A DNA stretch of 64,000 nucleotides from Candidatus Thorarchaeota archaeon (GCA_008080745.1 SHMX01000004.1:310001-374000), one strand, 5' to 3'. Counted from the first letter of the stretch, positions 22,393-33,189 are shown. The notes: a model not told the origin generated them from the letters alone. Made by a program: numbers and translations.

Positions 22393-23121
22393 ATGAATGA
22401 TATTCTAAAATTAGCTGCTTCCACAATACAAGGTTCAGAGTATTTAGTTTCACTTACTGGTGCAGGAATCTCAAAAGAATCGAATGTACCAACTTTTCGT
22501 GGTGCTGATGGTCTTTGGAAAAATCATGATGCTATGGAATTGGCTACTCCTCAAGCATTTAGAAAGGATTCCAAACTCGTCTGGGAGTGGTATTCTTGGA
22601 GACAGGGTCTAATTGCTGAATGTTCTCCAAATCCTGGTCATGATACATTAGCAAAGTGGGAACAACAAGGGCTACTAAAATGTCTAATCACTCAAAATGT
22701 AGATGGTCTTCATAGAAGAGCTAAATCTGAAAAAGTTTTAGAGGTACATGGAGATTTATGGGCAATAAAGTGCACCGAATGTTCCTATCATTCTAGACTG
22801 AGCAAACCTGCAGATGGAATCCCCAAATGTCCCGAATGTGGTTCAAAGTTGCGACCTGATGTTGTTTGGTTTGGTGAGTCACTGAATCCTGAAATCATGA
22901 AATCAGTGTATAGAGAATTAGAATTAGCTGATACTATCATAGTCATTGGTACTTCTGCATTGGTTCAACCAGCTGCATCATTTCCATTGCTGGTAAAACA
23001 ACAAGGCGGAAAAATCATTGAACTGAACATCGAGGAAACACCCCTTACTAGATATGTTGATGTGCATATTTCCGGTCCCTCTGGTGTAATGCTTCCAAAA
23101 ATAGATGAGTTACTTGAATAA
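22393..23121 (+). CDS. Sir2-family NAD-dependent protein deacylase
   Basis: LTGAGISKESNVPTFRG, ITQNVDGLHRRA, VLEVHGDL, C-x2-C...C-x2-C zinc site, IGTSALVQPAA. Confidence 0.93.
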   Translation: MNDILKLAASTIQGSEYLVSLTGAGISKESNVPTFRGADGLWKNHDAMELATPQAFRKDSKLVWEWYSWRQGLIAECSPNPGHDTLAKWEQQGLLKCLITQNVDGLHRRAKSEKVLEVHGDLWAIKCTECSYHSRLSKPADGIPKCPECGSKLRPDVVWFGESLNPEIMKSVYRELELADTIIVIGTSALVQPAASFPLLVKQQGGKIIELNIEETPLTRYVDVHISGPSGVMLPKIDELLE

Positions 23122-23123
23122 TT

Positions 23124-24032
23124 CTATTTTCGAATTGCCCGCAGCTTCCCCCTCGCCCATTCAGCTTCTCTTTGTTTACCTAGTTGTTCGTAGAGAAGGC
23201 TGAGTTCCTGCCAAGCGATGGGTTGCATAGGGTCGATCAGAACAATCCGTTCGTATGCACTTGCAGCATCACGAATATTACCTGCTCTTTGAAGTGCAAT
23301 CGCCATCCCTAAGAGTGCTTCCACTGAGTCAGGATTTAGTTTGACAGCCTCTCGCATGACTCTAGCCGCATCCGTGAAACGTTCCTCCTTAAGGAATGCA
23401 GTTCCAAGCTCTATCCAAATCTGATAGTCTGATGGGTCTATTTTGCTTGCTCGGAAGAGAGCTTTACTTGCATCCTCAAATCGGTTCATTTTGAGCAAGA
23501 CTTTTCCGAGGTTAAACCATCCCTCTTTTGAATCATAATTTATCCTAGTTGCCTGATAGAACGCTTTAGCGGCCTCTGAATCCTCTTTGAGATTCAAGAG
23601 TACATGACCCAGTCTAACCCATGCTCTTTCGTCCTCTTCATTACTCTCAAGGTATTTCTCAAAAGCATATTTTGCTTTTTCCCATTCACTTTGAACAAGA
23701 TATTGTTCGCCCAGAACTAGCCATTCCTCTGGTGTGAGTACCTCTTCTGGCTCCTCAATAGTCGGCTCTACTATATCTTCAGACTCAACAACTTCAGGGA
23801 GCTTTCGGTGATCTTTTACTTCGTACCCTTCTCCTAGTTTTTCAACTGCTTGATGCAATTGCTCGATTGTTTCTCTGGCACTTTCTGGACTGAGATTCTC
23901 TAGGTCCATACCAATGAATGCAGCACTGATGTCTCCTTGTACTTCTGCTAGAATAGACTCGACTTCAGCAGCAAGTCTCAGACCTTCAGTGATGTCCTTA
24001 TCGTCATTTGTTTCGCTATCTTGGCTCTGCAT
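23124..24032 (-). CDS. TPR-repeat protein
   Basis: Repeated TPR units (AWVRLGHVLLNLKEDSEAAKAFYQA, GWFNLGKVLLKMNRFEDASKALFRA). Confidence 0.88.
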   Translation of the reverse strand: MQSQDSETNDDKDITEGLRLAAEVESILAEVQGDISAAFIGMDLENLSPESARETIEQLHQAVEKLGEGYEVKDHRKLPEVVESEDIVEPTIEEPEEVLTPEEWLVLGEQYLVQSEWEKAKYAFEKYLESNEEDERAWVRLGHVLLNLKEDSEAAKAFYQATRINYDSKEGWFNLGKVLLKMNRFEDASKALFRASKIDPSDYQIWIELGTAFLKEERFTDAARVMREAVKLNPDSVEALLGMAIALQRAGNIRDAASAYERIVLIDPMQPIAWQELSLLYEQLGKQREAEWARGKLRAIRK

Positions 24033-24228
24033 TGAAAGATCCCCTTGTAATATATGGATGAACCTAACTCATTATTGGTAAGAATCCGAGATATGTTCTT
24101 TTTGCTTGGTGTTTTTTCATAAGAAAAACTGCCTTTAGAGCCTTACGCCCCTATATTGTACCTAATTTTCCCTGATGTAATAGAATTGGTAAGAGATAAA
24201 TGCTTGAATAAATGCACTCGTTAACAAG

Positions 24229-25233
24229 GTGAGTTCATTGAAAGTCCTTGTGACTGGTGGTACCGGATTTATTGGCCGTAGATTAATTAAGAAATTAGTA
24301 GATGAGGACCATGAGGTATATGCTTTTGTCCGTTCTACGAGTAATCGAAGTGGATTACCAGAAAGTGTGATCTTTAGAGAAGGAGACCTGTTGGATTCAG
24401 AGTCTCTAGAAGAAGCCGTAGAGGGAATGGATGCAGTTATTCATTTGGCTGCTTACTTTGATTTTTATCCAAAGGATGTTGATTTGTTATACAAAATCAA
24501 TGTAGATGGTACAAAGAATCTCATGAATGCCTGTGTTGGCACCTCAGTAGCACGTTTCATCTACTGTTCCACTACGGAAACAATTGGACCTGTTCGCTAT
24601 CCTCCAGCAAGCGAGGATACGGAATTGCGTCCACAATTCGATTATGGGGAGAGTAAGGTATTAGCTGAGAAGGCAGTTAGAGAAATATCCAGCGATACTG
24701 ATCTTGCTCATATTATAATTCGCCCCACAGGAGTATTGGGTGAAGGCGACCTTTATACTGCATATGAACTCATCAAAGCACTGAATGATGGAGAGATACC
24801 GGTACTTCCTGGGGACGGAAACAAACATGTCATGTACACACATGTCGATGATGTGGTTCGTGGCTTTGTTGCTGCCTTGACATCTCAATCTGCACTAAAT
24901 ACCACTATCATTCTCTGCCCTGACGAGCCCATGAAATACAAGGAATTGGTTGAATTCCTGACCAATTATCTGGGAGTAGATGCTCCAAAGAGGCGTATTC
25001 CCACCTCTCTCGCAAAAATTGGTATAGGACTGTTAAGCCCCATAAAAAATCGTGGACGGAATACTTTCCTATGGCATACCCAGACAATTCAGAGTATGGA
25101 TGAGGACCGTTGGTATGAGAATAAACGTGCCAAAAGATTGCTTGGTTGGTCTCCCAAGTTTACAATGCAAGAGGGACTGAAACGAGCAATTGACTGGTAC
25201 TATGAACATGACTATCTCGAACGGAGACAATAA
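24229..25233 (+). CDS. NAD(P)-dependent epimerase/dehydratase (extended SDR)
   Basis: VTGGTGFIGRRLIKKL, IHLAAYFDF, YGESKVLAEKAV; TTG start. Confidence 0.88.
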   Translation: MSSLKVLVTGGTGFIGRRLIKKLVDEDHEVYAFVRSTSNRSGLPESVIFREGDLLDSESLEEAVEGMDAVIHLAAYFDFYPKDVDLLYKINVDGTKNLMNACVGTSVARFIYCSTTETIGPVRYPPASEDTELRPQFDYGESKVLAEKAVREISSDTDLAHIIIRPTGVLGEGDLYTAYELIKALNDGEIPVLPGDGNKHVMYTHVDDVVRGFVAALTSQSALNTTIILCPDEPMKYKELVEFLTNYLGVDAPKRRIPTSLAKIGIGLLSPIKNRGRNTFLWHTQTIQSMDEDRWYENKRAKRLLGWSPKFTMQEGLKRAIDWYYEHDYLERRQ

Positions 25234-25235
25234 TC

Positions 25236-26828
25236 ATGGACCCAATCATTTCAATATTTCTAATCATATTGCCAATTATTCTTGCTTTCGTAATGCTTGT
25301 CTTTCTGAAAAAGGCTGCTGACACTACTGGCGTTGTTGTCTGGCTTGTAACATTGATTATTTCCATTATTGCTTTTCAAACAGATCCTGGCATCGCATTA
25401 TTAGCCAGTGTTGCGGGAATTGTGCGTTCATTTCCGATATCGCTGATGGTCGCAACCTCAATCCTGATGATTACTTGGATGCAAGAAACTGGTGCATTAC
25501 AACGTCTTATTGTGTTCTTCAAGACTCTAGGTGGTGGAAGTCGTCCTATGCAAATCATGCTGATTAGTCTGGGACTCGGACTCTTTCTTGTGGGAATTGG
25601 AGCTACCCCAGTTTCCATGTTACCCCCTGTCATGTTAGCTCTCGGATTCAATCCATTGGTCGCTGTTGCATTACCCTCTATTGGATATGATCCACTTACA
25701 ACTTTTGCACTTCTTGGAGTTCCTGCTGTTGTTTTTACTGATGTGTATAATGCCTCCGCAGGTACCAGTCTGGCACTCTGGGAAACTGGAAGTGTTTTTG
25801 CACTATTTATGCCTGTTATCACGACAGGTATCGCTCTATCTATGCTATGGATTGCTGGCGGTAAGGAAATGCTGAAGGACAAAGAGGGTGTTCTTCTTGC
25901 TGTTATCTGTGGAGTTACTGCTGGTGGTATTGCCATCATAATGAATCTCCAGTTTGTTAATCTGACAACGTTGACCAATGTCTTTGCTGGCGCAGCAGTA
26001 ATGGGTATATTATTCCTCTATACACGGTTGAGGAAACGCTCCTTTATTGATAGGAGTATTCTTGATGAGAAGGATCTTGAGATAGAACAAAACATGGATC
26101 TCAAACGAGCTAGTATTCCATGGGTTATTCTAGTCATTTTATGTCTCGCCACGAACTTGATTATGCCTATCCGAGATTTTCTCTTTACCGACTTAGCTCT
26201 GCCTATTATCATTCCAGGAACAGCTCCTATTGCTACACGCTTCTTCTGGCAGGCATATACTTTGATGTTGATTTCTACATTCGCAGCAATGCCTTTCTTT
26301 AAGACTGACAAGGAAGTACTTGGTCGCACTTTCAATAAATTCATGGCACGGGCACCCCGTCCTGTACTAGCCGCTGCAATCTTCTTCGCAATGGCAGAAG
26401 TGATGGTTAGAAGTGGTTACGTATGGGTTGATGGTCTCTGGACCTTGCTTGAACCAACTAACAACATGATCTATGTCTTAGCAACCGCAACATCTAGTAC
26501 TATTGGAATCGCATATCCACTCACAGCTGCATTTCTTGGACTGCTTGGCGGATTCATCTCGGGGTCTGAAACATCGGCAATTGCTATGTTCACTGATTAT
26601 CATTATACAACTAGCACATTGATTGGTGCAAATCCAGTGGTAGTATCAGCTTCTAATGGTATAGGTGGAGGTCTCGCAAGTGTTCTCAGTCCCGCAAAGA
26701 TTCAGAACGCTGCTGCTGTAATCGATAAGATCGGCATTGAAGGAGAAGTAATCAGATATGGTGCTGTTGTTGCATTAATCATGACAGCTGCAGTTGCCAT
26801 CATGACAATGATCTGGGCATTTGTTTAG
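25236..26828 (+). CDS. L-lactate permease (LctP) family transporter
   Basis: Many TM helices; SGSETSAIAMFTDYHYTTS, NGIGGGLASVLSPAKIQNAAAVIDKIGIEGEVI resembles the LctP C-terminal signature. Confidence 0.75.
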   Translation: MDPIISIFLIILPIILAFVMLVFLKKAADTTGVVVWLVTLIISIIAFQTDPGIALLASVAGIVRSFPISLMVATSILMITWMQETGALQRLIVFFKTLGGGSRPMQIMLISLGLGLFLVGIGATPVSMLPPVMLALGFNPLVAVALPSIGYDPLTTFALLGVPAVVFTDVYNASAGTSLALWETGSVFALFMPVITTGIALSMLWIAGGKEMLKDKEGVLLAVICGVTAGGIAIIMNLQFVNLTTLTNVFAGAAVMGILFLYTRLRKRSFIDRSILDEKDLEIEQNMDLKRASIPWVILVILCLATNLIMPIRDFLFTDLALPIIIPGTAPIATRFFWQAYTLMLISTFAAMPFFKTDKEVLGRTFNKFMARAPRPVLAAAIFFAMAEVMVRSGYVWVDGLWTLLEPTNNMIYVLATATSSTIGIAYPLTAAFLGLLGGFISGSETSAIAMFTDYHYTTSTLIGANPVVVSASNGIGGGLASVLSPAKIQNAAAVIDKIGIEGEVIRYGAVVALIMTAAVAIMTMIWAFV

Positions 26829-26840
26829 CCCTTAAGAATG

Positions 26841-26872
26841 GAGAGATTGGACTCTCCACTTTTCCTCCTATT
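26841..26872. terminator. Hairpin terminator between convergent genes
   Basis: GGAGAG-ATTGGA-CTCTCC followed by pyrimidine/T-rich tract. Confidence 0.5.
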
Positions 26873-27743
26873 TTACATTGATTTCATCATAGAGATGGGT
26901 CATCCCAACTATCATCATTGGAAGTACAACAAATCCATCAAAGAAGGCACCCAAACCTGCGATTGCAACCAGAAAACTCTGGAATGGATCTGTCCCTGGT
27001 GTGACAAAGCCAAAGAAGAATACATGAAGTACAATCGGAATAAACCACACAATGAGCATAAAGAGATAGAATAGCCACATTAGGAACACCTCTTTGATAT
27101 TGCTCTTCACTAAATTGAATGAGTTCACAAGACCTTCAATTGCACCTTTTCCAGAAACAACACTTGGTACATACATCATCAAAAGCCCCATCATAACAAA
27201 GAATATTGCTAAACCAATGAAGCCAATAATCCAATCTAGAGGATATACTACTGGTCTTCCTACAATCTCCGTTAGAATAACTACAGTGATACTTCCTGGT
27301 GCTAAGGAGAGAAGAGATAAGACAATTCCTGTAATTAGGTATCGTTCTTTTCCTCTCTTCAACCAATCAAATGGTTTTATGGGAAAGTCAGTGCTTTCAA
27401 AGAGAATGGATCTCACCAATCCGTATATAGGAAATACAAACCATACGCCAATTGCATAGAGAGGGACAATGATTGAAATGATTAGACTTGGCAGAAGAAG
27501 GGTAATATCTCCTTGAGTAAGAATGGGCCACCATGAAGTAAGGTAGTCCATAAATGCATCAACGAATGTAATTGATGGATTAATAATCACTATTCCCATT
27601 GCAACTACGAGACTGAATAAAGAGAAAACAATACCAATCACTATTGCCATCGGGATTTCAGCAATGACGAATTTTAGGAAATTATCTTTCCAGACTTGAA
27701 AACTGGTTTTGATACGGTTAGTTGTCGTTGTCATGTCTGCCAT
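26868..27743 (-). CDS. Multi-pass membrane protein of unknown function
   Basis: 291 aa with several long hydrophobic segments. Confidence 0.7.
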   Translation of the reverse strand: MADMTTTTNRIKTSFQVWKDNFLKFVIAEIPMAIVIGIVFSLFSLVVAMGIVIINPSITFVDAFMDYLTSWWPILTQGDITLLLPSLIISIIVPLYAIGVWFVFPIYGLVRSILFESTDFPIKPFDWLKRGKERYLITGIVLSLLSLAPGSITVVILTEIVGRPVVYPLDWIIGFIGLAIFFVMMGLLMMYVPSVVSGKGAIEGLVNSFNLVKSNIKEVFLMWLFYLFMLIVWFIPIVLHVFFFGFVTPGTDPFQSFLVAIAGLGAFFDGFVVLPMMIVGMTHLYDEINVK

Positions 27744-27807
27744 GTCCTTTCTTTACGTACGAATATATTATTTAATTAGAGCTATATTTCACTTGCTCTT
27801 TCAACCA

Positions 27808-28677
27808 TTATTCAACATTAACCAGTTTTGTTATCTTTGAAATGATTTTGTCAAGTATATCTGGGTTCTCAAAGCTGAGATCTATCGCCTCCTCGGGACA
27901 TAATTCGACACACCTTCCACAACCTCTGCATTCCTCCGTTATCATGGCTTTTCCATTTACCATTCTTATCGCGTCTGCAAAACATCCTGCATCGATGCAG
28001 GTTCTACATCCAATGCAATCTTCGGATACTTCAACTTTCACACCTTCAAGACGCTTGATTTTCTTTGAGATATTGGGATGAATATGAGGTATCACTCGCC
28101 AAAGACAACAGCAGGAACAACAATTGCAGATACTCAATAGGTTCTCTATCGGTCCCACATTCAACCATACAGCATCAAGCTTCTGTCTACCTATCATATG
28201 GACAAGTCCCTCCTCTCTACACCTTCTCAAGTGTTCCTTTGCAGCTTTAGCAGATACCAACCTACCTAATTCAGGATTAATGTCTGCGGCAGCTTTTCCC
28301 ATGAAGATACAACCTAAATCTCGCGAATGACTTTCACATTTCATCGAGGTACGACAGGGGCAAAAATCCATCAGAAAAATATTCTCTGCTCTATCGAGAA
28401 AATTTTCTAAAATTTGAGATGGAACTACTCTACTCTCGGGAGCACCGATTTCTTTGTTAATTGGAATTACAATGTCTTTCGGGAGATATGTGATATCGTC
28501 TCCTTCAAACAAGGCATAATCTATGACTCTACCAATTAGAGGTGCATTAGTGAGTTTTGCAATGTTGATTACCTGTCGAAATGTCTTCAAGACAATCTGA
28601 ACAAACCAATATGGTGATCCCATACACTCTTTAGAAATATCATCACTTTTATCTCCACTTGCTTCTATTAGTATCAA
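27808..28677 (-). CDS. 4Fe-4S ferredoxin-type protein with additional Cys-rich motifs
   Basis: CIGCRTCIDAGCFADAI and CRGCGRCVELCPEEAI; also FCPCRTSMKCESH and ICNCCSCCCLW. Confidence 0.85.
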   Translation of the reverse strand: MILIEASGDKSDDISKECMGSPYWFVQIVLKTFRQVINIAKLTNAPLIGRVIDYALFEGDDITYLPKDIVIPINKEIGAPESRVVPSQILENFLDRAENIFLMDFCPCRTSMKCESHSRDLGCIFMGKAAADINPELGRLVSAKAAKEHLRRCREEGLVHMIGRQKLDAVWLNVGPIENLLSICNCCSCCCLWRVIPHIHPNISKKIKRLEGVKVEVSEDCIGCRTCIDAGCFADAIRMVNGKAMITEECRGCGRCVELCPEEAIDLSFENPDILDKIISKITKLVNVE

Positions 28678-28680
28678 GTC

Positions 28681-29025
28681 TTATTCTGCCAACTCGTCAA
28701 TCTTGGCAGCCATTACAAAGTCGTTGTCATGTAAGCCATCGATTGCATGAGTCCAGAGCGTGAGAGTAACTTCATTCCAGTGAATTGCGATATCGGGGTG
28801 ATGTCCTTGTTCTTCTGCTAAGTCTGCTACTTTGTTCACAAAATTCATGGCCTCTTTAAAATCCTCGAATTTGTATGTCTTCTTTATTTGGTCTGGTCCT
28901 TGCTTATCATGTTCCCAACCAGAAACTGCATCCATCATTTCTGATATCTTTGATTCTTCTAGAGGTGGTATACCTCCCTCACAGGGAACACATTTCATGC
29001 CTAACAGATCTTCTCGAGATGTCAT
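28681..29025 (-). CDS. Pterin-4a-carbinolamine dehydratase (PCD/DCoH)
   Basis: KTYKFEDFKEAMNFVNKVADLAEEQGHHPDIAIHWNEVTLTLWTHAIDGLHDNDFVMAAKID. Confidence 0.92.
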   Translation of the reverse strand: MTSREDLLGMKCVPCEGGIPPLEESKISEMMDAVSGWEHDKQGPDQIKKTYKFEDFKEAMNFVNKVADLAEEQGHHPDIAIHWNEVTLTLWTHAIDGLHDNDFVMAAKIDELAE

Positions 29026-29123
29026 AATTAACTATTGATAATATAATATTTACATCTTCGGGTCTGTTAGTATTATTGTTTCAAATGAGCAACTATATGA
29101 GTTTCATCAGAGAATAGTAGAGT

Positions 29124-29972
29124 ATGAATCTGGAGAAAATCACATCTAACGTTTATGCGGTGACCGATGGAATCAATGGTGGAAACATGGGTGCAATTGT
29201 TTTCAATAATGAAGTTGTGGTAATCGATTCTGGAATGGCACATACATTATCTATTGAGGTTGCCAATGAATTACGGCTATTAGGCTCTTCGTTGAATTAT
29301 CTCGTTTTTACTCATTATCACTCTGATCATATTATGGGCGCTCAAGCATTTGATCCCATAAAACGTGTATCCTCAAAACCAACTAAGCGTAATATCGAAA
29401 ATATGATTGAAAGCCGCATAGAAACAGGGGAGTTGAGGAAGAACTGGGAATCGGTTAAAGATTCAAGACCGAATCTGTGGCAGTCTCTTCAGACATTAGA
29501 GGTCGTGATTCCTGAAATTGTATTTGAAGATAAGATGATAATCGATTCATCTGAAGATGTCATTGTGAGGCATTTGGGCGGGCATACCGATGGTTCATCC
29601 GTAGTTACATGTGACTCGGAGAGTGTTGTTTTTGTTGGAGACCTGATATTCAATGAGCAATTTCCTTATGCTGGAGACCCCACAACAAATCCAGACGACT
29701 GGATAGAAGCAATGCACTACTTACGACAGCTTGGGCAAGAGATTGTTATACCTGGTCATGGGCAGGTAGGAACTCAAGACACAATTGAGGAATATATAGA
29801 ATTTCTAACATCTTTTAAGGGGTCAATAACAACTGCAATCTCAGAACATCTCTCTCCTCAAGAGTATTTAGAACAAAAACTCTATCCCGATTTCTATACT
29901 ATGGGGTCCGAGAAGTGGATTGAATTGTCTGTAAAACACTGGTTTTCGTTTTACGGAGAAACACACAAATGA
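29124..29972 (+). CDS. Metallo-beta-lactamase-fold hydrolase
   Basis: FTHYHSDHIMGAQAF, HLGGHTDGSSVV, VFVGDLIF, IPGHGQVG. Confidence 0.9.
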   Translation: MNLEKITSNVYAVTDGINGGNMGAIVFNNEVVVIDSGMAHTLSIEVANELRLLGSSLNYLVFTHYHSDHIMGAQAFDPIKRVSSKPTKRNIENMIESRIETGELRKNWESVKDSRPNLWQSLQTLEVVIPEIVFEDKMIIDSSEDVIVRHLGGHTDGSSVVTCDSESVVFVGDLIFNEQFPYAGDPTTNPDDWIEAMHYLRQLGQEIVIPGHGQVGTQDTIEEYIEFLTSFKGSITTAISEHLSPQEYLEQKLYPDFYTMGSEKWIELSVKHWFSFYGETHK

Positions 29973-31885
29973 AACTCCTACAACCCCTCGCGGGAAAAAT
30001 TCAGCTAAAGAACCGAATGGTCTTTCTAGCAACCCACTTGGGCTATTGCGAAAATGGTATTGTGTCCAAGCAACTCACTAAATTCTATGAAACACGTGCA
30101 AAATACCATCCAGGTCTCATCATCGTTGGTGGATGTTATACCGAGCATCTTGGAATGAGTAGTCCAACGATGATTGGAATTAGTGATGACAAATTTGTTC
30201 CTGGACTGGAAAAGCTTGTGAAGATTATTCATTCTTATGATGTTCCTGTCGCTGCCCAGCTATATCATGCTGGCCGATATACTCATTCCCTATTATTGGG
30301 TCAAAAGGCTGTTTCATCTTCGGCTGTCGAATGTCGTCTTACCCGTGAAACCCCTAGAGAATTGTCTATTGATGGAATAAAAACCACAGTTGAGAATTTT
30401 GCTAAAGCCGCAGAGCGAGCAAAAGAAGCTGGTTTTGATGCAGTTGAAATTCTAGGTTCTGCTGGCTATCTTCTGAACCAATTTCTTGCCAAAGCAACTA
30501 ATCATCGTAGTGATGAGTATGGTGGTGATCTACGAAACAGAGCTAAGTTCCCTATTGAAGTGATTACAGCAATTCGTAAAATTGTTGGAAAAGATTATCC
30601 CATTATCTATAGAATAAGTGGTGATGATTTTATTCCTGATGGAAACACATTGGAAGACAATAAGGTGCTTGTTCCATGGTTAGTGAAAGCAGGAATTGAC
30701 GTTCTTGATGTAACAGGAGGATGGCATGAAACCAGAGTACCCCAGATAACGATGGATGTGCCTAGAGGCCATTATGCATATTTAGCCGAAGCATTAGGTG
30801 AAACTGTGGACGTCCCTACCATAGCTTGTAATCGGATAAATAGTCCAACAATTGCAGAAAAGATACTCCTTCGCGGTAAAGTTGATTTGATTGGAATGTC
30901 CAGAGCCTTTCTTGCAGATCCTGCATTTCCAGAGAAGGTTCGAAGTGACAAAATAGATAGAATTCGACCTTGTGTTGCCTGCAATCAAGGCTGTCTTGAT
31001 CGCGTTTTTGAAATGAAACCTGTGACCTGCATACTCAACCCTGAGGCTGGCTTTGAAACAAAAAGGGCTATCTCTGTAGAGAGTTCAGCTGGTAATATTG
31101 CTATAGTTGGAGCAGGACCATCAGGCTTGGAGGCTTCACGAGTGTTAGCGACAAGAGGTTTCAATATTACTCTCTTCGATTCTCGAAATCAGATTGGAGG
31201 CCTCCTAAGGTTTGCAGCAAGAACTCCAAAACGTGGCGAATTTGCCTCATATCTAACCTATATGCAAAACGAGCTAGAACGTCTTGGAGTAAACATGCGC
31301 CTGAATACCACCTGTACCGCTGATATGCTCCGTGAAGAAGGTTATGATTCTGTTTTTCTCGCTTCTGGTTTTCTTCCTACTATTCCTGAAATTGATGGTT
31401 TAGAATCCCCCTCAGTATTATCTGCAGTTGACTTGCTAGAAAATCAAAATGAGAATCTAGGTCAGGTTGTTGTCATGGGTGGGAATATTATGGGCTGTAG
31501 TGCCGCTCTCTATGCAAATAATCATGCAGAAAGTGTATATCTGTTTGATTCTGAATCACGAATTGGTCATGATATCGGCCTTACTTCGAAGTGGGTATTT
31601 ATCAAAGCATTGAAAGATAGGGATATTGAAATTCGCACAGAAGTAGATGTCACGCAATATACTGGTAAGTACATCATGATGAGTGTAGAAGATACAACAT
31701 CTATGTTTTTAGCTGATACACTAATCGTTGCCAGTAATCTTGAGCCAAACCTGCGTTTGGTTGAAGCTATGAAAAAAACTGATATGAATTTCATTCTTCT
31801 AACTGATAAGAAGCATGCATTAGATTTGTTGTCAACTATTCATACAGCATATCAAAAGGCATGTTCCTTCAAGTTAGATAGATGA
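29969..31885 (+). CDS. NADH:flavin oxidoreductase / 2,4-dienoyl-CoA reductase-like (OYE TIM barrel + Fe-S + FAD/NAD domains)
   Basis: PVAAQLYHAGRY, FDAVEILGSAGYLLNQFLAKATNHRSDEYGGDLRNR, RPCVACNQGCLDR...C Fe-S motif, AIVGAGPSGLEASRVLA. ATGA overlap with the MBL gene. Confidence 0.92.
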   Translation: MKLLQPLAGKIQLKNRMVFLATHLGYCENGIVSKQLTKFYETRAKYHPGLIIVGGCYTEHLGMSSPTMIGISDDKFVPGLEKLVKIIHSYDVPVAAQLYHAGRYTHSLLLGQKAVSSSAVECRLTRETPRELSIDGIKTTVENFAKAAERAKEAGFDAVEILGSAGYLLNQFLAKATNHRSDEYGGDLRNRAKFPIEVITAIRKIVGKDYPIIYRISGDDFIPDGNTLEDNKVLVPWLVKAGIDVLDVTGGWHETRVPQITMDVPRGHYAYLAEALGETVDVPTIACNRINSPTIAEKILLRGKVDLIGMSRAFLADPAFPEKVRSDKIDRIRPCVACNQGCLDRVFEMKPVTCILNPEAGFETKRAISVESSAGNIAIVGAGPSGLEASRVLATRGFNITLFDSRNQIGGLLRFAARTPKRGEFASYLTYMQNELERLGVNMRLNTTCTADMLREEGYDSVFLASGFLPTIPEIDGLESPSVLSAVDLLENQNENLGQVVVMGGNIMGCSAALYANNHAESVYLFDSESRIGHDIGLTSKWVFIKALKDRDIEIRTEVDVTQYTGKYIMMSVEDTTSMFLADTLIVASNLEPNLRLVEAMKKTDMNFILLTDKKHALDLLSTIHTAYQKACSFKLDR

Positions 31886-31945
31886 TACATCATAAAATCA
31901 ATATGTTTCCTTACAATATATTTGTCATGGAGGCTTCTCTGAATC

Positions 31946-33181
31946 ATGGACTCTGATGATACCTCTTCCCATGTGTCAGATCTTATCAACCTGGGTCTTG
32001 AGTGTTTTAGAAAAAGAGAGTACAAGAAATCTGAGGCGTATTTTCATTCTGCACTAATGATTGATAAGAGCAATCCGGTAGTATGGTTTAATCTTGGTTT
32101 TGTTCAGATGGTATCGGAAAAGTTTCAACAGGCTCTTGAAACCTATCAGAAAGCCACTGAAACTCTATCCAATTTTCCCGAGGCGATATATGGTCAAAAA
32201 TTAGCGGCTATTGCTACTGAACAAAATGAATTGGCACCAGACGAAGTATCTCAGATTACTGAAGGTTATTCCAATTCCTGGTTCCGGCTTGGTGTTCACC
32301 TTCATTCTAAAGAATACTACAAATTAGCTGAGCTATGTTGGAAACGGTCAGTTAGAATTGACTCAGCAAACGCAAATGCTTGGTTCAACCTAGGACTAGC
32401 TTACAAGTCTGAAAATCGGTTTCATGAATCTGAGATGGCATTTCGAAAAACCATAAACCTAAATCCCACACATCAAAAATCGTGGGTTCAATTGGGTTTG
32501 CTAATGGAAGAGGAGGGTAGAGTAACCGAATCTCAACATGCGTATTTGCAGGCTTTGAAGATAAATAGCCAAAATATCATGGCACTCTATCAGTTCGGAC
32601 TATCTCTGTTAAAACAGGAACAATATGAGAATGCGGAAAGAATTTTTCGCCAGATATTAGAAATAAAACCTGTACACGTCGAATCACATATTTCGCTTGG
32701 GCTTTTACTTATGAATCTGAAACGGGATGATGAAGCGGCAACCATGTTCCAAAACGCAATTTCTATAGAACCACAGAATGCCGAGGCATGGTTAAATCTT
32801 GCTGCTCTTTATCATTCGATGGGTTTCTTAGAAGATGCGATTCGTTTGTATCAACACACTGTGAAGATCGACCCTGAAAATGCTATTGCTTGGTCAAATC
32901 TTGGGATTCTATTTGGGCAGATAGGGGGTTTCAAACAAGCAGAAGATGCATGTCGCATATCACTTGAACACGAACCTAACGAGCCTTACCTCTGGCATAA
33001 CCTTGGAGTTACTCTTGCTCAACAGAAGAAAAACAAAGAAGCAGAAGCTGCCTTAGAAACTGCTCTAGAACTTGATGAATCACTCTCTCAGACATGGTGT
33101 CAAATGAGCATAGTCCTTGAGCGTTTAGGTAAGTATGATGAAGCAGAGTATGCTTACCAGCGATGTGTAGAAGGATTATGA
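31946..33181 (+). CDS. TPR-repeat protein
   Basis: About ten TPR units (AWFNLGLAYKSENRFHESEMAFRKTINLNP etc.). Confidence 0.9.
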   Translation: MDSDDTSSHVSDLINLGLECFRKREYKKSEAYFHSALMIDKSNPVVWFNLGFVQMVSEKFQQALETYQKATETLSNFPEAIYGQKLAAIATEQNELAPDEVSQITEGYSNSWFRLGVHLHSKEYYKLAELCWKRSVRIDSANANAWFNLGLAYKSENRFHESEMAFRKTINLNPTHQKSWVQLGLLMEEEGRVTESQHAYLQALKINSQNIMALYQFGLSLLKQEQYENAERIFRQILEIKPVHVESHISLGLLLMNLKRDDEAATMFQNAISIEPQNAEAWLNLAALYHSMGFLEDAIRLYQHTVKIDPENAIAWSNLGILFGQIGGFKQAEDACRISLEHEPNEPYLWHNLGVTLAQQKKNKEAEAALETALELDESLSQTWCQMSIVLERLGKYDEAEYAYQRCVEGL

Positions 33182-33189
33182 TGAAAGAA

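Noticed and set aside
25376-25978. 200-aa antisense ORF inside the lactate-permease-like gene
   Set aside because: Shadow ORF on the reverse of a clear membrane-transporter gene; low-complexity composition, no motif.
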